From positions 1 through 64,000 of the forward strand of contig JBFFNE010000005.1 of the NCBI GenBank assembly GCA_041563315.1: 64,000 bases of DNA. Reading direction: 5' to 3'. This document shows, piece after piece, positions 43,929-53,829 of the stretch; the first letter of the stretch is position 1, and the number at the start of each line of letters is the position of its first letter. Origin of the DNA: JBFEYJ01 sp041563315 (lineage in GTDB: Bacteria; Pseudomonadota; Gammaproteobacteria; Thiohalomonadales; Thiohalomonadaceae). Below the pieces are notes generated by a model. The model worked only from the letters and a program-made list of their open reading frames with translations, had not been told where the DNA came from and did no database searches. The translations under genes were made by a program, and so were the position numbers.

Positions 43929-44429
43929 ATGACTGAAAATAACCCAATCACTCTCCGCCTCCCACAACTAGAGGACGGTAAGGCGGTTCACGAGCTAATT
44001 AAACGCTGCCCGCCGCTGGATGTTAACTCCAGCTACAACTATTTTTTGCTTTGCAGCCATTTTCGCGACACCTGCGTGGTAGCTGAAGCCAATGACCAAA
44101 TCGTCGGTTTTCTTTCCGCCTATCTCATTCCCGCCCGCCCTGACACGCTATTTATCTGGCAGGTGGCAGTAGATGAAACCGCCCGCGGCTCAGGTCTTGC
44201 CGGGCGCATGCTGGAGCATGTCGCCGAGCGTCCTGACTGTGCGCACGTTTGCGCAATGGAAACCACTATTTCACCCTCTAATCTATCTTCCAGACGTGTC
44301 TTCGAACGGTTCGCCGAGAAGCATCAGGCTGAGACCAGCGAAGAGACCTTTCTCGAGGCCAAACACTTCGGTGCTGAGGCTCACGAAGATGAACGCCTGA
44401 TACGCATCGGGCCTCTGGAATTAACATAG
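43929..44429 (+). CDS. ectA: L-2,4-diaminobutyrate acetyltransferase
   Basis: A 166-residue GNAT enzyme that acetylates diaminobutyrate, the second ectoine-specific step. Recognisable parts are LRLPQLEDGKAVHELIKRCP, LDVNSSYNYFLLCSHF, and the acetyl-CoA loop VDETARGSGLAGRML. First gene of ectABC-ask. Confidence 0.97.
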   Translation: MTENNPITLRLPQLEDGKAVHELIKRCPPLDVNSSYNYFLLCSHFRDTCVVAEANDQIVGFLSAYLIPARPDTLFIWQVAVDETARGSGLAGRMLEHVAERPDCAHVCAMETTISPSNLSSRRVFERFAEKHQAETSEETFLEAKHFGAEAHEDERLIRIGPLELT

Positions 44430-44452
44430 ATTATGCAATCGGAGAACAAGCA

Positions 44453-45730
44453 ATGAGAATTTTTGAAGAAATGGAATCAGAAGTACGTGGTTACGTACGC
44501 TCCTTCCCGGCGATCTTCGACACCGCCAAGGGCTCGTTCATTTATGACGAGCATGGTAACAAGTTCATCGACTTCTTTGCCGGTGCCGGTACGCTCAACT
44601 ACGGCCACAACAATCCGATCATCAGCGAGGCGCTGATCGAGTACCTGCAGCGTGATGGGATCGTCCATGCGCTGGACAAGGCGACGGTGGCGAAAAAGAA
44701 CTTCCTGCAGAAGTTCCGTGACACCATCCTGACGCCGCGTAACCTGAACTACAAGATCCAGTTCACCGGCCCCACCGGCACCAATTCGGTGGAGACCGCA
44801 CTGAAGCTGGCCCGTATGGTCAAGCGCCGCTCCAACGTCATTGCCTTCACCAACGGCTACCACGGTCTCACCATGGGAGCCCTGGCAGTCACCGGTAACG
44901 ACTTCTACCGTGATGAGTCGTACGGGGCACGCAACAACGCCGACTCAGTACCCTTCGACGGCTACTTCGGCCCGGACGTGAACACCATCGACTACCTGCG
45001 CAAGTTCCTGGAGGACGGCTCCTCCGGCATCGACCTGCCGGCAGCGATTATCGTCGAAACCGTACAGGGTGAGGGTGGGATCAACGTCGCCAGCGTCACG
45101 TGGCTGCAGGAGCTTTCCGAGCTGTGCCATGAGTTCGACATCCTGCTGATCATCGACGACATTCAGGTGGGTAACGGCCGAACCGGTACCTTCTTCAGCT
45201 TTGAACGCGCCGGCATCAAGCCCGACATGGTCTGTATGTCCAAGTCGATCGGTGGCGGCCTGCCGATGGCCATCCTGCTCATGCGCCCCGAACTGGACCA
45301 GTGGCAGCCCGGTGAGCATACCGGAACCTTCCGCGGCAACAACCTCGCCTTCGTCGCCGCCGATCAGGCGCTGACCTATTGGGAAAATGATGATTTTGCC
45401 GAATCGGTCAAGTACAAAGGGGCGATCATGGAAGAGGAGCTGGGTAAAATCGCTGAAAAATACCCACAGCTCGACATCGAACTACGCGGCCTTGGCATGG
45501 TCTGGGGGCTGGATATTCCGCGCCCTGGCTTTGCCGGTGAAGTCTCAAAGGAGGCCTTCGCCAATAAACTCATCATCGAGCTGGCCGGTGCGGACGACGA
45601 TGTGGTCAAGTTTCTGCCGGCACTGACCATCGAAGAAGAGACACTGCGTGAAGGGCTTGCCCTGATCGACAAGGCCATCGGAGACGTGCTCAGCCGCAGC
45701 GATGATGCACGCAAAGGGGTGAGCGCATGA
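44453..45730 (+). CDS. ectB: Diaminobutyrate-2-oxoglutarate transaminase
   Basis: A 425-residue class III aminotransferase that converts aspartate semialdehyde to diaminobutyrate. The start MRIFEEMESEVRGYVRSFP is typical. It carries FTGPTGTNSVETALKLARMV, NGYHGLTMGALAVTGN, LLIIDDIQVGNGRTGTFFSF and the PLP lysine in MVCMSKSIGGGLPMA. The stop overlaps the ectC start (ATGA). Confidence 0.98.
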   Translation: MRIFEEMESEVRGYVRSFPAIFDTAKGSFIYDEHGNKFIDFFAGAGTLNYGHNNPIISEALIEYLQRDGIVHALDKATVAKKNFLQKFRDTILTPRNLNYKIQFTGPTGTNSVETALKLARMVKRRSNVIAFTNGYHGLTMGALAVTGNDFYRDESYGARNNADSVPFDGYFGPDVNTIDYLRKFLEDGSSGIDLPAAIIVETVQGEGGINVASVTWLQELSELCHEFDILLIIDDIQVGNGRTGTFFSFERAGIKPDMVCMSKSIGGGLPMAILLMRPELDQWQPGEHTGTFRGNNLAFVAADQALTYWENDDFAESVKYKGAIMEEELGKIAEKYPQLDIELRGLGMVWGLDIPRPGFAGEVSKEAFANKLIIELAGADDDVVKFLPALTIEEETLREGLALIDKAIGDVLSRSDDARKGVSA

Positions 45731-46152
45731 TTGTCCGCACCCTCGACGAGATCAAGGGCTCCGATCGCGAGGTCCACGCCGAAAACGGCAACTGGGTGAG
45801 CCGCCGCTTCGTCCTCGACAACGACAACGCGGGGTTTTCCTTCCACGAGACCATCATCAAGGCCGGCACCGAGACCCACATCTGGTACAAGAACCATATC
45901 GAGGCGGTCTACTGTGTCGCCGGCGACGGCGAGATCGAGGATCTGAAAACCGGCAAGAACTACCCGATCAAGGACGGCACTATGTACCTGCTCAACAACC
46001 ACGATGAGCACCTGCTGCGCGGCGGAAAAGAAGACATGCGCCTGATCTGCGCCTTCAACCCGCCGGTCACAGGCCGCGAACACCACGACGCGGACGGCGC
46101 CTACGCGCCGCACCCGCGCGCCGCCGAGTGGGAAGCTGTGCGGAACAAATAG
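45727..46152 (+). CDS. ectC: L-ectoine synthase
   Basis: A 141-residue cupin that closes the ring of N-acetyl-diaminobutyrate to give ectoine. It starts MIVRTLDEIKGSDREVHAEN and has the iron-binding cupin residues within HETIIKAGTETHIWYKNHIE and YLLNNHDEHLLRGG. No ectD (hydroxylase) follows, so the product should be ectoine, not hydroxyectoine. The 142-base gap to ask holds a repeat element. Confidence 0.98.
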   Translation: MIVRTLDEIKGSDREVHAENGNWVSRRFVLDNDNAGFSFHETIIKAGTETHIWYKNHIEAVYCVAGDGEIEDLKTGKNYPIKDGTMYLLNNHDEHLLRGGKEDMRLICAFNPPVTGREHHDADGAYAPHPRAAEWEAVRNK

Positions 46153-46164
46153 AGGCAAAACCCA

Positions 46165-46276
46165 TTTTTCACCGCAAAGACACAAAGGTTTCAGGACCGA
46201 GGTTCTCACCTGCGGCAGCAAGCTCTTTTATCATGCCCCCTCCATGTCCCTTTGCGCCTTTGCGGTGAATTTATTT
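46165..46276. repeat. Intergenic CGCAAAG-type inverted repeat, copy 4
   Basis: Left end TTTTCACCGCAAAGACACAA and right end CCTTTGCGCCTTTGCGGTGAA are near reverse complements. It lies inside the ect operon between ectC and ask, so it must be transcribed and could form a long hairpin. Confidence 0.78.
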
Positions 46277-46294
46277 TCATAACGGGAGACTCCC

Positions 46295-47725
46295 ATGCAA
46301 CACACCGTCGAGAAGATTGGCGGCACTTCCATGAGCAATTACCAGGCGGTGCGCGACAATATTATCTGCCGTAACAGGGAGAACCCTTACGGCAGTATCT
46401 TTGTTGTCTCCGCCTACGGCGGCATCACCAATCGCCTGCTGGAGCACAAGAAAAGCGGCCATCCCGGCGTCTATGCCCTGTTCACCGCTGCCGAGGACGA
46501 GAGTGCCTGGCGCATCGCCCTGCACAACCTGCGCGAATATCTGTACGAACTCAATGGCGCATTATTTGGTGATAAGGCACTGCTATCGGAGTCGAATGAC
46601 TTTATCGATCAACGCCTGATGGAAGCCGAGCGAGTACTCGATAATCTGCAGGCGCTATGTGAGCACGGCCACTTCGAACTGGAAGATCACCTGCTGACAG
46701 TGCGCGAAATGCTCGCCAGCATTGGCGAGGCACACAGCGCCTGGAACACCAGTCACCTGCTACAGAACGAGGGGGTCAACGCCCGTTTTGTCGACCTCTC
46801 CGGCTGGAATGCTGTGGAAGCACAGTCGCTCGATGCCGTCATCGAACAGGCCTTTGCCGACATCGACCTGACCCGAGAGCTCCCCATCGTTACCGGCTAC
46901 GCCCACTGCAGCGAAGGGCTGATGGCCAGCTTCGACCGCGGCTACAGCGAAATGACCTTCAGCCGCATCGCCGTGCTCACCGGCGCCAGCGAGGCGGTTA
47001 TCCATAAGGAGTATCACCTCAGCACCGCCGACCCGGCGGTGGTAGGTGAAGAGAACATCGTCGCCATCGGTCGCACCAATTACGATGTGGCCGACCAACT
47101 GGCCAACCTGGGAATGGAAGCGATCCACCCACGCGCGGCCAAGGGCCTGCGCCAGAACAATATTCCGCTGCGCATCAAAAATACCTTCGAGCCGGAGCAC
47201 AGCGGCACCCTGATCACAGGCGACTACATCAGCAGCACCCCCTGCGTGGAGATCATCGCCGGACGCAAGCAGATCCATGCTATCGAACTGTTCGACCAGG
47301 AGATGGTCGGCAAGAGCGGCGAATACGAAAAAGCGCTGCTCGATCTGTTCCGCCGCTTCCGTGCCCAGGTGATCACCAAGGACATCAACGCCAACACCGT
47401 CACCCATTACCTCGGCTGCAACCTGAAAACGGTCAAACGGGTCATGCGGGCAATCAAGGAGCGGTTCCCAGGCGCCGAGACAGACCAGCGCAAGGTTGCT
47501 ATCGTCTCCTGCATCGGCAGTGATATGCAGGTACCGGGACTACTGGCCAGGGCAGTGCGTGCACTCGCCGATGAATCGATCAGCATTGTTGCCATGCACC
47601 AGTCGATGCGCCAGGTGGATATGCAGTTCATTATTGATAATGAGGATTATGAAGTGGCGGTGCGTAGCCTGCACAACGGCCTCATTGAGCCGCACAACTA
47701 TGGCGAGGCCATATGCGCTGCTTAA
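46295..47725 (+). CDS. ask: Ectoine-pathway aspartate kinase (Ask_Ect)
   Basis: A 476-residue aspartate kinase that supplies aspartyl phosphate for ectoine. It starts MQHTVEKIGGTSMSNYQAVR and shows the kinase stretches IFVVSAYGGITNRLLEHKKS, VTGYAHCSEGLMASFDRGYS and DPAVVGEENIVAIGRTNYDV. ACT domains follow at the C-terminus. Its place after ectABC and its sequence type identify the specialised Ask_Ect, thought to escape the usual feedback control. The last 13 bases overlap the next gene. Confidence 0.95.
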   Translation: MQHTVEKIGGTSMSNYQAVRDNIICRNRENPYGSIFVVSAYGGITNRLLEHKKSGHPGVYALFTAAEDESAWRIALHNLREYLYELNGALFGDKALLSESNDFIDQRLMEAERVLDNLQALCEHGHFELEDHLLTVREMLASIGEAHSAWNTSHLLQNEGVNARFVDLSGWNAVEAQSLDAVIEQAFADIDLTRELPIVTGYAHCSEGLMASFDRGYSEMTFSRIAVLTGASEAVIHKEYHLSTADPAVVGEENIVAIGRTNYDVADQLANLGMEAIHPRAAKGLRQNNIPLRIKNTFEPEHSGTLITGDYISSTPCVEIIAGRKQIHAIELFDQEMVGKSGEYEKALLDLFRRFRAQVITKDINANTVTHYLGCNLKTVKRVMRAIKERFPGAETDQRKVAIVSCIGSDMQVPGLLARAVRALADESISIVAMHQSMRQVDMQFIIDNEDYEVAVRSLHNGLIEPHNYGEAICAA

Positions 47726-48627
47726 TCCTCTCGCTGGTACTGTTATCCGTAATGCCGGGCGGCACTCTCTACGCAGCCGAAGAGGAAAAGCGCGTCTTGG
47801 GCGAAGCCGAAGCGTCGGTGGAACAGCTGAAGAAGCCGCTCTACAACCCCTTTGTCGAACGCTATGTACTGGATGAGCTAAAGAGTCTGCGGACAGAACT
47901 GCAACAACAGCGGGTCGATTTCGCCGAGAAATTTGCTGACACTCATCTAAAGGCATCGGATCGCGCTATCCAGTACACCACCAGCACGATCAACAACATC
48001 TTCTATATCATTGCGGCCGGTGCCTCGATCTTCGTCCTGGTCGGCTGGACCTCTCTGCGTGACATCCGTCACCGCCTTGAGGAAGTGGTGGAGACCAAGG
48101 TCGGCCAAATCACCGAAGATTACGAAAAGCGGGTCTACAGTCTGGAGCAGAAGCTGAAGGACCGCACCGAGCGCATCATCACCGCGCAGGAGGAGATCGC
48201 CCGCACCAACACCCTCCACTCCCTGTGGATGCGTGCCGGGTTGGAGGCCACGCCGCAATCAAGGATCGAGGTCTACGATAAAATCCTGGCGATAAACCCC
48301 GACGACGTTGAAGCGCTTACCTACAAAGCCGATGCCGTGCTTGAACTGGGCGAGGCGGAATGGGCGCTCAACCTTTGCGATAAGGCCCTATCCTTTAATC
48401 AAAATTATGCCTACGCCCATTATCAACGGGCCTGCGCCAACGCCACCCTCGGACAATTGGAACAGGCGGCGAATGAGCTGGAACGGGCCGTGGAACTATC
48501 CGGCCCTTACCTGGAAGAGGCGCGAAGCGATCAGAGTCTTGCCAGACTACGCGACTCGGGCCTGGTTGATCATCTTTTTAGCAATGACAATACAGAACCG
48601 CAGATCACCACGGCTGCAGAAAAATAA
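47713..48627 (+). CDS. TPR-repeat membrane protein linked to the ect operon
   Basis: A 304-residue protein of unknown role. It has a signal peptide (LSLVLLSVMPGGTLYA), a helical stretch (residues 25-85) and one membrane span (IFYIIAAGASIFVLVGW, near residue 100). A coiled coil follows (residues 110-160, KVGQITEDYEKRVYSLEQKL). At least two tetratricopeptide repeats lie at about residues 175-275 (IEVYDKILAINPDDVEALTY, LCDKALSFNQNYAYAHYQRA). It starts 13 bases inside the end of ask, so it is probably co-expressed with ectoine synthesis. The TPR part is predicted to be cytoplasmic. Confidence 0.8.
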   Translation: MRCLILSLVLLSVMPGGTLYAAEEEKRVLGEAEASVEQLKKPLYNPFVERYVLDELKSLRTELQQQRVDFAEKFADTHLKASDRAIQYTTSTINNIFYIIAAGASIFVLVGWTSLRDIRHRLEEVVETKVGQITEDYEKRVYSLEQKLKDRTERIITAQEEIARTNTLHSLWMRAGLEATPQSRIEVYDKILAINPDDVEALTYKADAVLELGEAEWALNLCDKALSFNQNYAYAHYQRACANATLGQLEQAANELERAVELSGPYLEEARSDQSLARLRDSGLVDHLFSNDNTEPQITTAAEK

Positions 48628-48798
48628 ATTCATCCCCACAGCAAAGTCTGAGGGTAACCCGAAGGGATAATGACTCCCGCAGCGTTGATACGCACGCTCT
48701 AAACATATACCGACCCTGCACGAAAAATGAGCCGGCTCCCGATCTCTTTTCGCCATGCCATCAGGCCTTGAGGGAGGTATTGCGCAAGTCAATTTTGT

Positions 48799-49604
48799 TT
48801 ACACGCCATCACGGGGAATGACTCGGTCCCAGTTCTGTGAATAGACCCGTTTCTCCCCCTCAAAGGCATCCAGCTCGGCATGAATATAAAAGTGCGTTGT
48901 GTCGGCCGTCAGTACGGTTCGGGTGGTGGTGCGCACCGACCAGTCGCCTCGGCGGAAGCTGCGCTCGGTACGGGTTTCACCGCGTGCCGAAGTGAAATCA
49001 TTGCTCTGATAGGTGTACCAGTCCCAGGTGCGATCGCCCACCGCCATATCGATCGCCTCAATGTAGCTGACACCCTCATCCTTGATCACCTCCAGCATGG
49101 AAGTATCCTCCGCCAGGTCACGATGCACCAACCAGTTATGGTGTGGAGGTTCGACAGGCGCCAGCCTGGTCGGCGCCCCCCTTCGGGCTTGGCAAAACCG
49201 ACAGCCGCATCATCTGGTCGCGGAGCACGTAACGGCAGCTTCAGGGCGCGGAAGCAGGCACGGATGATCGCCTTGAGTGCAGGTGGTCTCATCGCGGCGA
49301 TCTGCAGGCTGTTAAAACCACCCCAAGAGATCCCCATCGTCCCCACGCTGCCGTTACACTAGGGTTGTTCACTGAGCCAACGTATCACCGCCGCCCCATC
49401 GTCCATCTCCTGCTTGCGGTACTGGTCGGTCAGCACCCCTTGCGATTCGCCGGAGCCGCGAATATCCACCCGGATGCAGGCGTAGCCGTGACCGGCCAGG
49501 TAACGGTGGGTAATGTCGTCGCGCCGTCGAGTCAAGTCCCGCTTGCGGTAGGGAATGTATTCAAAAATTCGCCGGCACAGGATTTTCCTCGGCCCCCTAC
49601 GCAC
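48799..49604 (-). pseudogene. Decayed CocE/NonD-family (peptidase S15) hydrolase
   Basis: Pieces of an alpha/beta hydrolase in order on the minus strand. The first is EYIPYRKRDLTRRRDDITHR, then ACIRVDIRGSGESQG and VIRWLSEQP, ended by an in-frame TAG at 49361-49359. The frame continues CNGSVGTMGISWGGFNSLQI (nucleophile serine in SWGG) to about 49250, then shifts frame. PVEPPHHNWLVHRDLAEDTS resumes near 49160 and runs to the stop at 48799. Compared with intact relatives of 550-680 residues, the N-terminus and much of the middle are gone. Clearly inactive. Confidence 0.85.
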
Positions 49605-49703
49605 AATAATAAGGTGAACAATTTCCCGACTGTGGTAACTTTCGCCCAGTTGCTGTAAAAGTCCTCCACCTTTTCAAATGACAAACACACACAAAAACGC
49701 ACC

Positions 49704-50963
49704 ATGCTCACCATCGCCTCACGCACCTACCCCCTTCTTCTCGGCATTGGCCTGCTGCTGATCGGTATCGGTCTGCAAGGCACCTTGCTGGCGCTACGCG
49801 CCAACCTCGAGCACTTTTCGGTGCCGATGACCGGCTTCATCATGTCCGCCTACTTCATGGGCTTTATCGTTGGCACGTTTCTTTGTCCAAAGCTGATCCG
49901 CAATGTCGGGCACATCCGCGCCTTCGCCGTCTTCACCGCCATCACCACCGCGGCGGCCATCTCCCACGGCATGTTTATCGACGAGTGGTTTTGGGCTTTG
50001 CTGCGAATCATCACCGGTACTTGTATGGTGGGGTTATACATGGTGATCGAGAGTTGGCTCAACGCCATGGCCCCCAATGATCAGCGAGGCCGGTTTTTTT
50101 CCGTCTATGTGATTATCACCCTGTTGGCGATGGCGCTGGGGCAATACCTGATCCTGCTCGGCGATATCGGCGGGTACCGGCTATTCAGCCTTACCGCCCT
50201 GCTGATAGCCCTGGCGGTGGTGCCCATCGCGCTGACCGGCATTATCCAGCCCACCCACGTAAGCACCCCGTCCATTGGGCTGAAACATCTCCATAGGGAG
50301 AGTCCGCTGGGTGTCAGCGGTGCACTAATCAGCGGCATCAACAACGGTGCCTTTTGGGGCCTGGGCGCGCTGTTCGCTCAGCGGGTCGGCATGTCGGAGC
50401 CGGGCATCGCCCTGTTCATGAGCCTGACGATTATTGGTGGCGTCCTACTACAATGGCCCATCGGGCATGTATCCGATCGGCATGATCGCCGCCATGTCCT
50501 GGTACTCGTCAGTTTCATCACCGCGGCCATTGCCGGGATCGCGTTCCTCGCCGTCGAGATGTCCCATGCACTATTGATAACATTATTCATCGCCTATGGG
50601 GGATTTGCCTTTTCCCTCTATGGGATCAGCGTTGCCCACGTCAACGACCACCTTGATGCCGATCACATGCTTGAGGCCTCGCGCAACCTGTTGCTGATCT
50701 ACGGCGCAGGTGCAGCGATCGGCCCGACGATTGCCGGTGTCTTCATGGAAGTCGCCGGCCCCGGCAGCCTCCTGTTGTTCTTTGTCAGCACCCTGTTGCT
50801 GCTCGGGATACTCGGCCTTTACCGGCTCCGTGTCGGCCCGGTCATTCCTACCGAAGAGCAAATGGCGTTTGCATCAATGGTGCGAACCTCACCAGTTGCA
50901 CTGGAAATGGACCCTCGCCTTGACACTGACGAGCAACAAGATGACACAGCAGTCAAATCATAG
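49704..50963 (+). CDS. MFS transporter, YcaD-like
   Basis: A 419-residue, 12-span inner-membrane transporter of the major facilitator superfamily. It starts MLTIASRTYPLLLGIGLLLI. The loop motifs are VIESWLNAMAPNDQRGRFF and GHVSDRHDRRHVLVLVSFIT. It resembles the YcaD/UPF0226 group, whose substrates are not known. No linked biosynthetic gene hints at a substrate. Confidence 0.88.
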   Translation: MLTIASRTYPLLLGIGLLLIGIGLQGTLLALRANLEHFSVPMTGFIMSAYFMGFIVGTFLCPKLIRNVGHIRAFAVFTAITTAAAISHGMFIDEWFWALLRIITGTCMVGLYMVIESWLNAMAPNDQRGRFFSVYVIITLLAMALGQYLILLGDIGGYRLFSLTALLIALAVVPIALTGIIQPTHVSTPSIGLKHLHRESPLGVSGALISGINNGAFWGLGALFAQRVGMSEPGIALFMSLTIIGGVLLQWPIGHVSDRHDRRHVLVLVSFITAAIAGIAFLAVEMSHALLITLFIAYGGFAFSLYGISVAHVNDHLDADHMLEASRNLLLIYGAGAAIGPTIAGVFMEVAGPGSLLLFFVSTLLLLGILGLYRLRVGPVIPTEEQMAFASMVRTSPVALEMDPRLDTDEQQDDTAVKS

Positions 50964-51055
50964 GTCACATACGCAGAAAGCCGAGAGAAAAGGTCTCACC
51001 GGTCAATCCGCATACCGATCACTGATGTTTTCTTTCTTTCCGGCTTCCGACTTGA

Positions 51056-51961
51056 CTAGTAGTAAGGCGGCTGCGGCTCCTCAACCTTGCGCCACTCGCC
51101 CAGCGTTTCCCGATACGCATGCCAGGTGGCAAAACCGAGTAACGGCATGGTGATCGCCAGGCCAACGTAGAAGAACAGCAGGCCAATGCCGGTAAAAAAG
51201 GCGATCAACACCGCCCACCATAGCATCGGTTTCCAATTATGGGTCACCGCCTCCCAGGAAATAACCAGGGCGGTGATGGCGTCGGTTTCGGGGCGATCCA
51301 TCATCATCGGGATAGAGACGGCTGTAAAAGCAAAAGCCACCAGCACAGCCACCAAACCGACGAGAAAATACCCCAGCACCATTGGTAAAGTGAGGTTCGT
51401 GACAAGCGTACCGTAAAACTCGGGAAAATTTTCAGACCCCAGGAACAATGCTAACTCCTCCTTGCTCTCGGCCAAAAAGGCGGCGGTCCACATCGAACTC
51501 ATGAACCAGGCGAGAAATAGCAGGACCAGCAATAAGCCCATACCCAGCAGCCCTTTGTGGTTGCGCCGCCACATCCTGAAAGTATCCAGGAATGCCACTG
51601 ACTCTCCCTGCTCACTCTTCTGACTAATGCCGTAAAAACCCAGTGCCATCATCGGGGCCAGCAAGATGAAACCGGCGGTAAGCTGAACACCCACTTGATA
51701 GAGCTGAGTGGACCATGCAAAAGCCACGATGGCAGCATAAACCAGGGCGATAACGATACCGTAACCGATAGCGATAACGGGATTACGTTGCAGATCCTGC
51801 CACCCCTTCCTTATCCAGATAAGGGGCTGGTCCATTGTTAACTGTTGGATTTCAGGGCGGTAACCGGGCGAAACGTGATAATCGGAGCGGTCACGTTGGA
51901 TTTCGACGAGTTCGTCTTTCCAAAGACGACGATCGTCTGGATGGATAGTTTGCGGAGCCAT
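51056..51961 (-). CDS. DUF2189 membrane protein
   Basis: A 301-residue inner-membrane protein with six hydrophobic segments (for example VIAIGYGIVIALVYAAIVAF, LLGMGLLLVLLFLAWF, PMLWWAVLIAFFTGIGLLFF). It has the DUF2189-type stretch MMMDRPETDAITALVISWEA and an ALDHE-free C-terminus GEWRKVEEPQPPYY. Relatives often occur near respiratory genes, but function is unknown. Confidence 0.78.
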   Translation of the reverse strand: MAPQTIHPDDRRLWKDELVEIQRDRSDYHVSPGYRPEIQQLTMDQPLIWIRKGWQDLQRNPVIAIGYGIVIALVYAAIVAFAWSTQLYQVGVQLTAGFILLAPMMALGFYGISQKSEQGESVAFLDTFRMWRRNHKGLLGMGLLLVLLFLAWFMSSMWTAAFLAESKEELALFLGSENFPEFYGTLVTNLTLPMVLGYFLVGLVAVLVAFAFTAVSIPMMMDRPETDAITALVISWEAVTHNWKPMLWWAVLIAFFTGIGLLFFYVGLAITMPLLGFATWHAYRETLGEWRKVEEPQPPYY

Positions 51962-52182
51962 GACGACACCTCCTCAAGACTTGGTTGATGCATCCCAGCA
52001 AGTGGTGGATGACAACTCTTTTGCCCCGAGGAACAACGGCCCATCGGGGCGTCTCGGCGTCTATCTTGCCTAAGTCAAAGAAGTCTAGTTGAGACTACGC
52101 CAACAGCAAGACCATGTTGAAATTCGCCAGGGTAAATCCGTCCCGGGGATCACCCTTGCGGCTACCGGGCTATCGCTATTGG

Positions 52183-53502
52183 CTACTCCTCCAACACCGC
52201 ATAGAGATCATGCTCATCCGCGGCGGTAATCACGACATCAACCGCATCACCAGGCTCCAGTCCATCGCCATTTTCAATCACTACGATACCGTCCACCTCG
52301 GGAGCTTCGGCATAACTACGGCCGTACGCCTGGCCATCCTGGACCTCATCAATCAGCACGGTGTAGCTGATACCGACTCGCTCTTGCAGCTTGTCGGCAC
52401 TGATGGCGCTCTGGGCTTCCATAAAGCGCTCTAAACGCTCCTGCTTCAGCTCCTCCGGGACCTGATCCGGCAGCATGTTGGCGAATGCGCCCTCAACGGG
52501 CGAATAGGTGAACGCGCCGGCACGGTCCAACCGAGCCCCACGGAGAAAATCGAGAAGCCGCTCAAAATCCTCATCGGTTTCACCGGGGAAGCCGACAATG
52601 AACGTAGAGCGCAATGCGATCTCAGGAATGATGTCGCGCCAGTTTTCGATGCGACGCAGCATATTTTCGCTGTCTGCAGGGCGACGCATGGCCTTGAGTA
52701 CCGACGGACTGGCATGCTGCATCGGCACATCCAGGTAGGGCAGCGCATAGCCTTCGGCCATCAGCTCCACCAGTCGGTCTACTTTCGGATAGGGGTAGAT
52801 ATAGTGGAGCCTGAGCCAGGCACCGAGCGAGCCGAGCTGCTTGACCAGACTCTCTATGTCGGTTTTCAGCGGACGCCCCTGCCAGAAATCGGTGCGGTAT
52901 TTCACGTCCACGCCAAACGCGGCGGTGTCCTGAGCCACTACCAATAACTCCTGCACCCCGTCATTGACCAGTTTCTCGGCCTCATCAATGATCTCGCCGA
53001 TGGGACGGCTTGCCAGTCGGCCACGCATTGAGGGAATGATGCAAAAGGTGCACTGCTGATTACACCCCTCAGCGATCTTGATATAGGCATAGTGCGGTGG
53101 GGTGAGCTTGATGCCACCGGGCGGCACCAGATCAATATAAGGATCGTGCTGTGGCGGCAGATGGGCATGTACCGCCGCCATCACCTCATTCAGGGAATCG
53201 GGCCCGGTCACCGCCAGCACTTGGGGATGGGCGTTCTGCACCACCCCCTCCTTGGCGCCAAGGCAGCCGGTGACGATCACCTTGCCGTTCTCCGCCAGGG
53301 CCTCACCAATGGTATCGAGTGACTCTTCCACTGCTGCATCGATAAAGCCACAGGTGTTGACCACCACGAGATCGGCCTCGTCATAGCTTGGCGAAATGTG
53401 ATAACCCTCAGCCCGCAAGCGGGTGAGGATGCGCTCGGCATCGACCGTGGCTTTGGGACAACCGAGACTGACGAAACCGACCTGGGGGATTTTGTGTGAC
53501 AT
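52183..53502 (-). CDS. rimO: Ribosomal protein S12 methylthiotransferase
   Basis: A radical-SAM enzyme of about 439 residues that adds a methylthio group to an aspartate of ribosomal protein S12. The N-terminal UPF0004 domain begins IPQVGFVSLGCPKATVDAER. The radical-SAM cluster is EGCNQQCTFCIIPSMRG near residue 150, and a TRAM domain lies at the C-terminus. I prefer the ATG at 53502 (MSHKIPQVGF); an in-frame ATG five codons upstream (53517) is also possible. Confidence 0.96.
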   Translation of the reverse strand: MSHKIPQVGFVSLGCPKATVDAERILTRLRAEGYHISPSYDEADLVVVNTCGFIDAAVEESLDTIGEALAENGKVIVTGCLGAKEGVVQNAHPQVLAVTGPDSLNEVMAAVHAHLPPQHDPYIDLVPPGGIKLTPPHYAYIKIAEGCNQQCTFCIIPSMRGRLASRPIGEIIDEAEKLVNDGVQELLVVAQDTAAFGVDVKYRTDFWQGRPLKTDIESLVKQLGSLGAWLRLHYIYPYPKVDRLVELMAEGYALPYLDVPMQHASPSVLKAMRRPADSENMLRRIENWRDIIPEIALRSTFIVGFPGETDEDFERLLDFLRGARLDRAGAFTYSPVEGAFANMLPDQVPEELKQERLERFMEAQSAISADKLQERVGISYTVLIDEVQDGQAYGRSYAEAPEVDGIVVIENGDGLEPGDAVDVVITAADEHDLYAVLEE

Positions 53503-53517
53503 GGGAACCGTTGACAA

Positions 53518-53829
53518 AAAAGTGAGTGAAGAAGCCGGATTGCGACAGAACGACCTATCGAAACGATGGTGGCAGAGCCTGCAACCGACGATATATGGCG
53601 GTTATTTTACACCCTTGCAAGCCTCACAGCGTTAACGACAGCGATTTTTTCCGCCCTATCACTTAAAGTCACTGCCCGCCAACAATGACCCGGCGATTGT
53701 AAACCTCATGAAACACATCTACTTTTAGCGATAAAGTCGGCCGATATCGACGGCATCGGCGCTAACGCGATTCCCTCCAGGGGGGCCGCCGTATACTATT
53801 GAGAAAAAGAATACTGGGGAAAGATACCG
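53518..53829. other. Intergenic region between divergent rimO and aldo/keto reductase genes
   Basis: About 310 bases that should hold both promoters. A -10-like TATACT is at 53792-53797, 32 bases before the reductase start. No gene was recognised. Confidence 0.5.
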
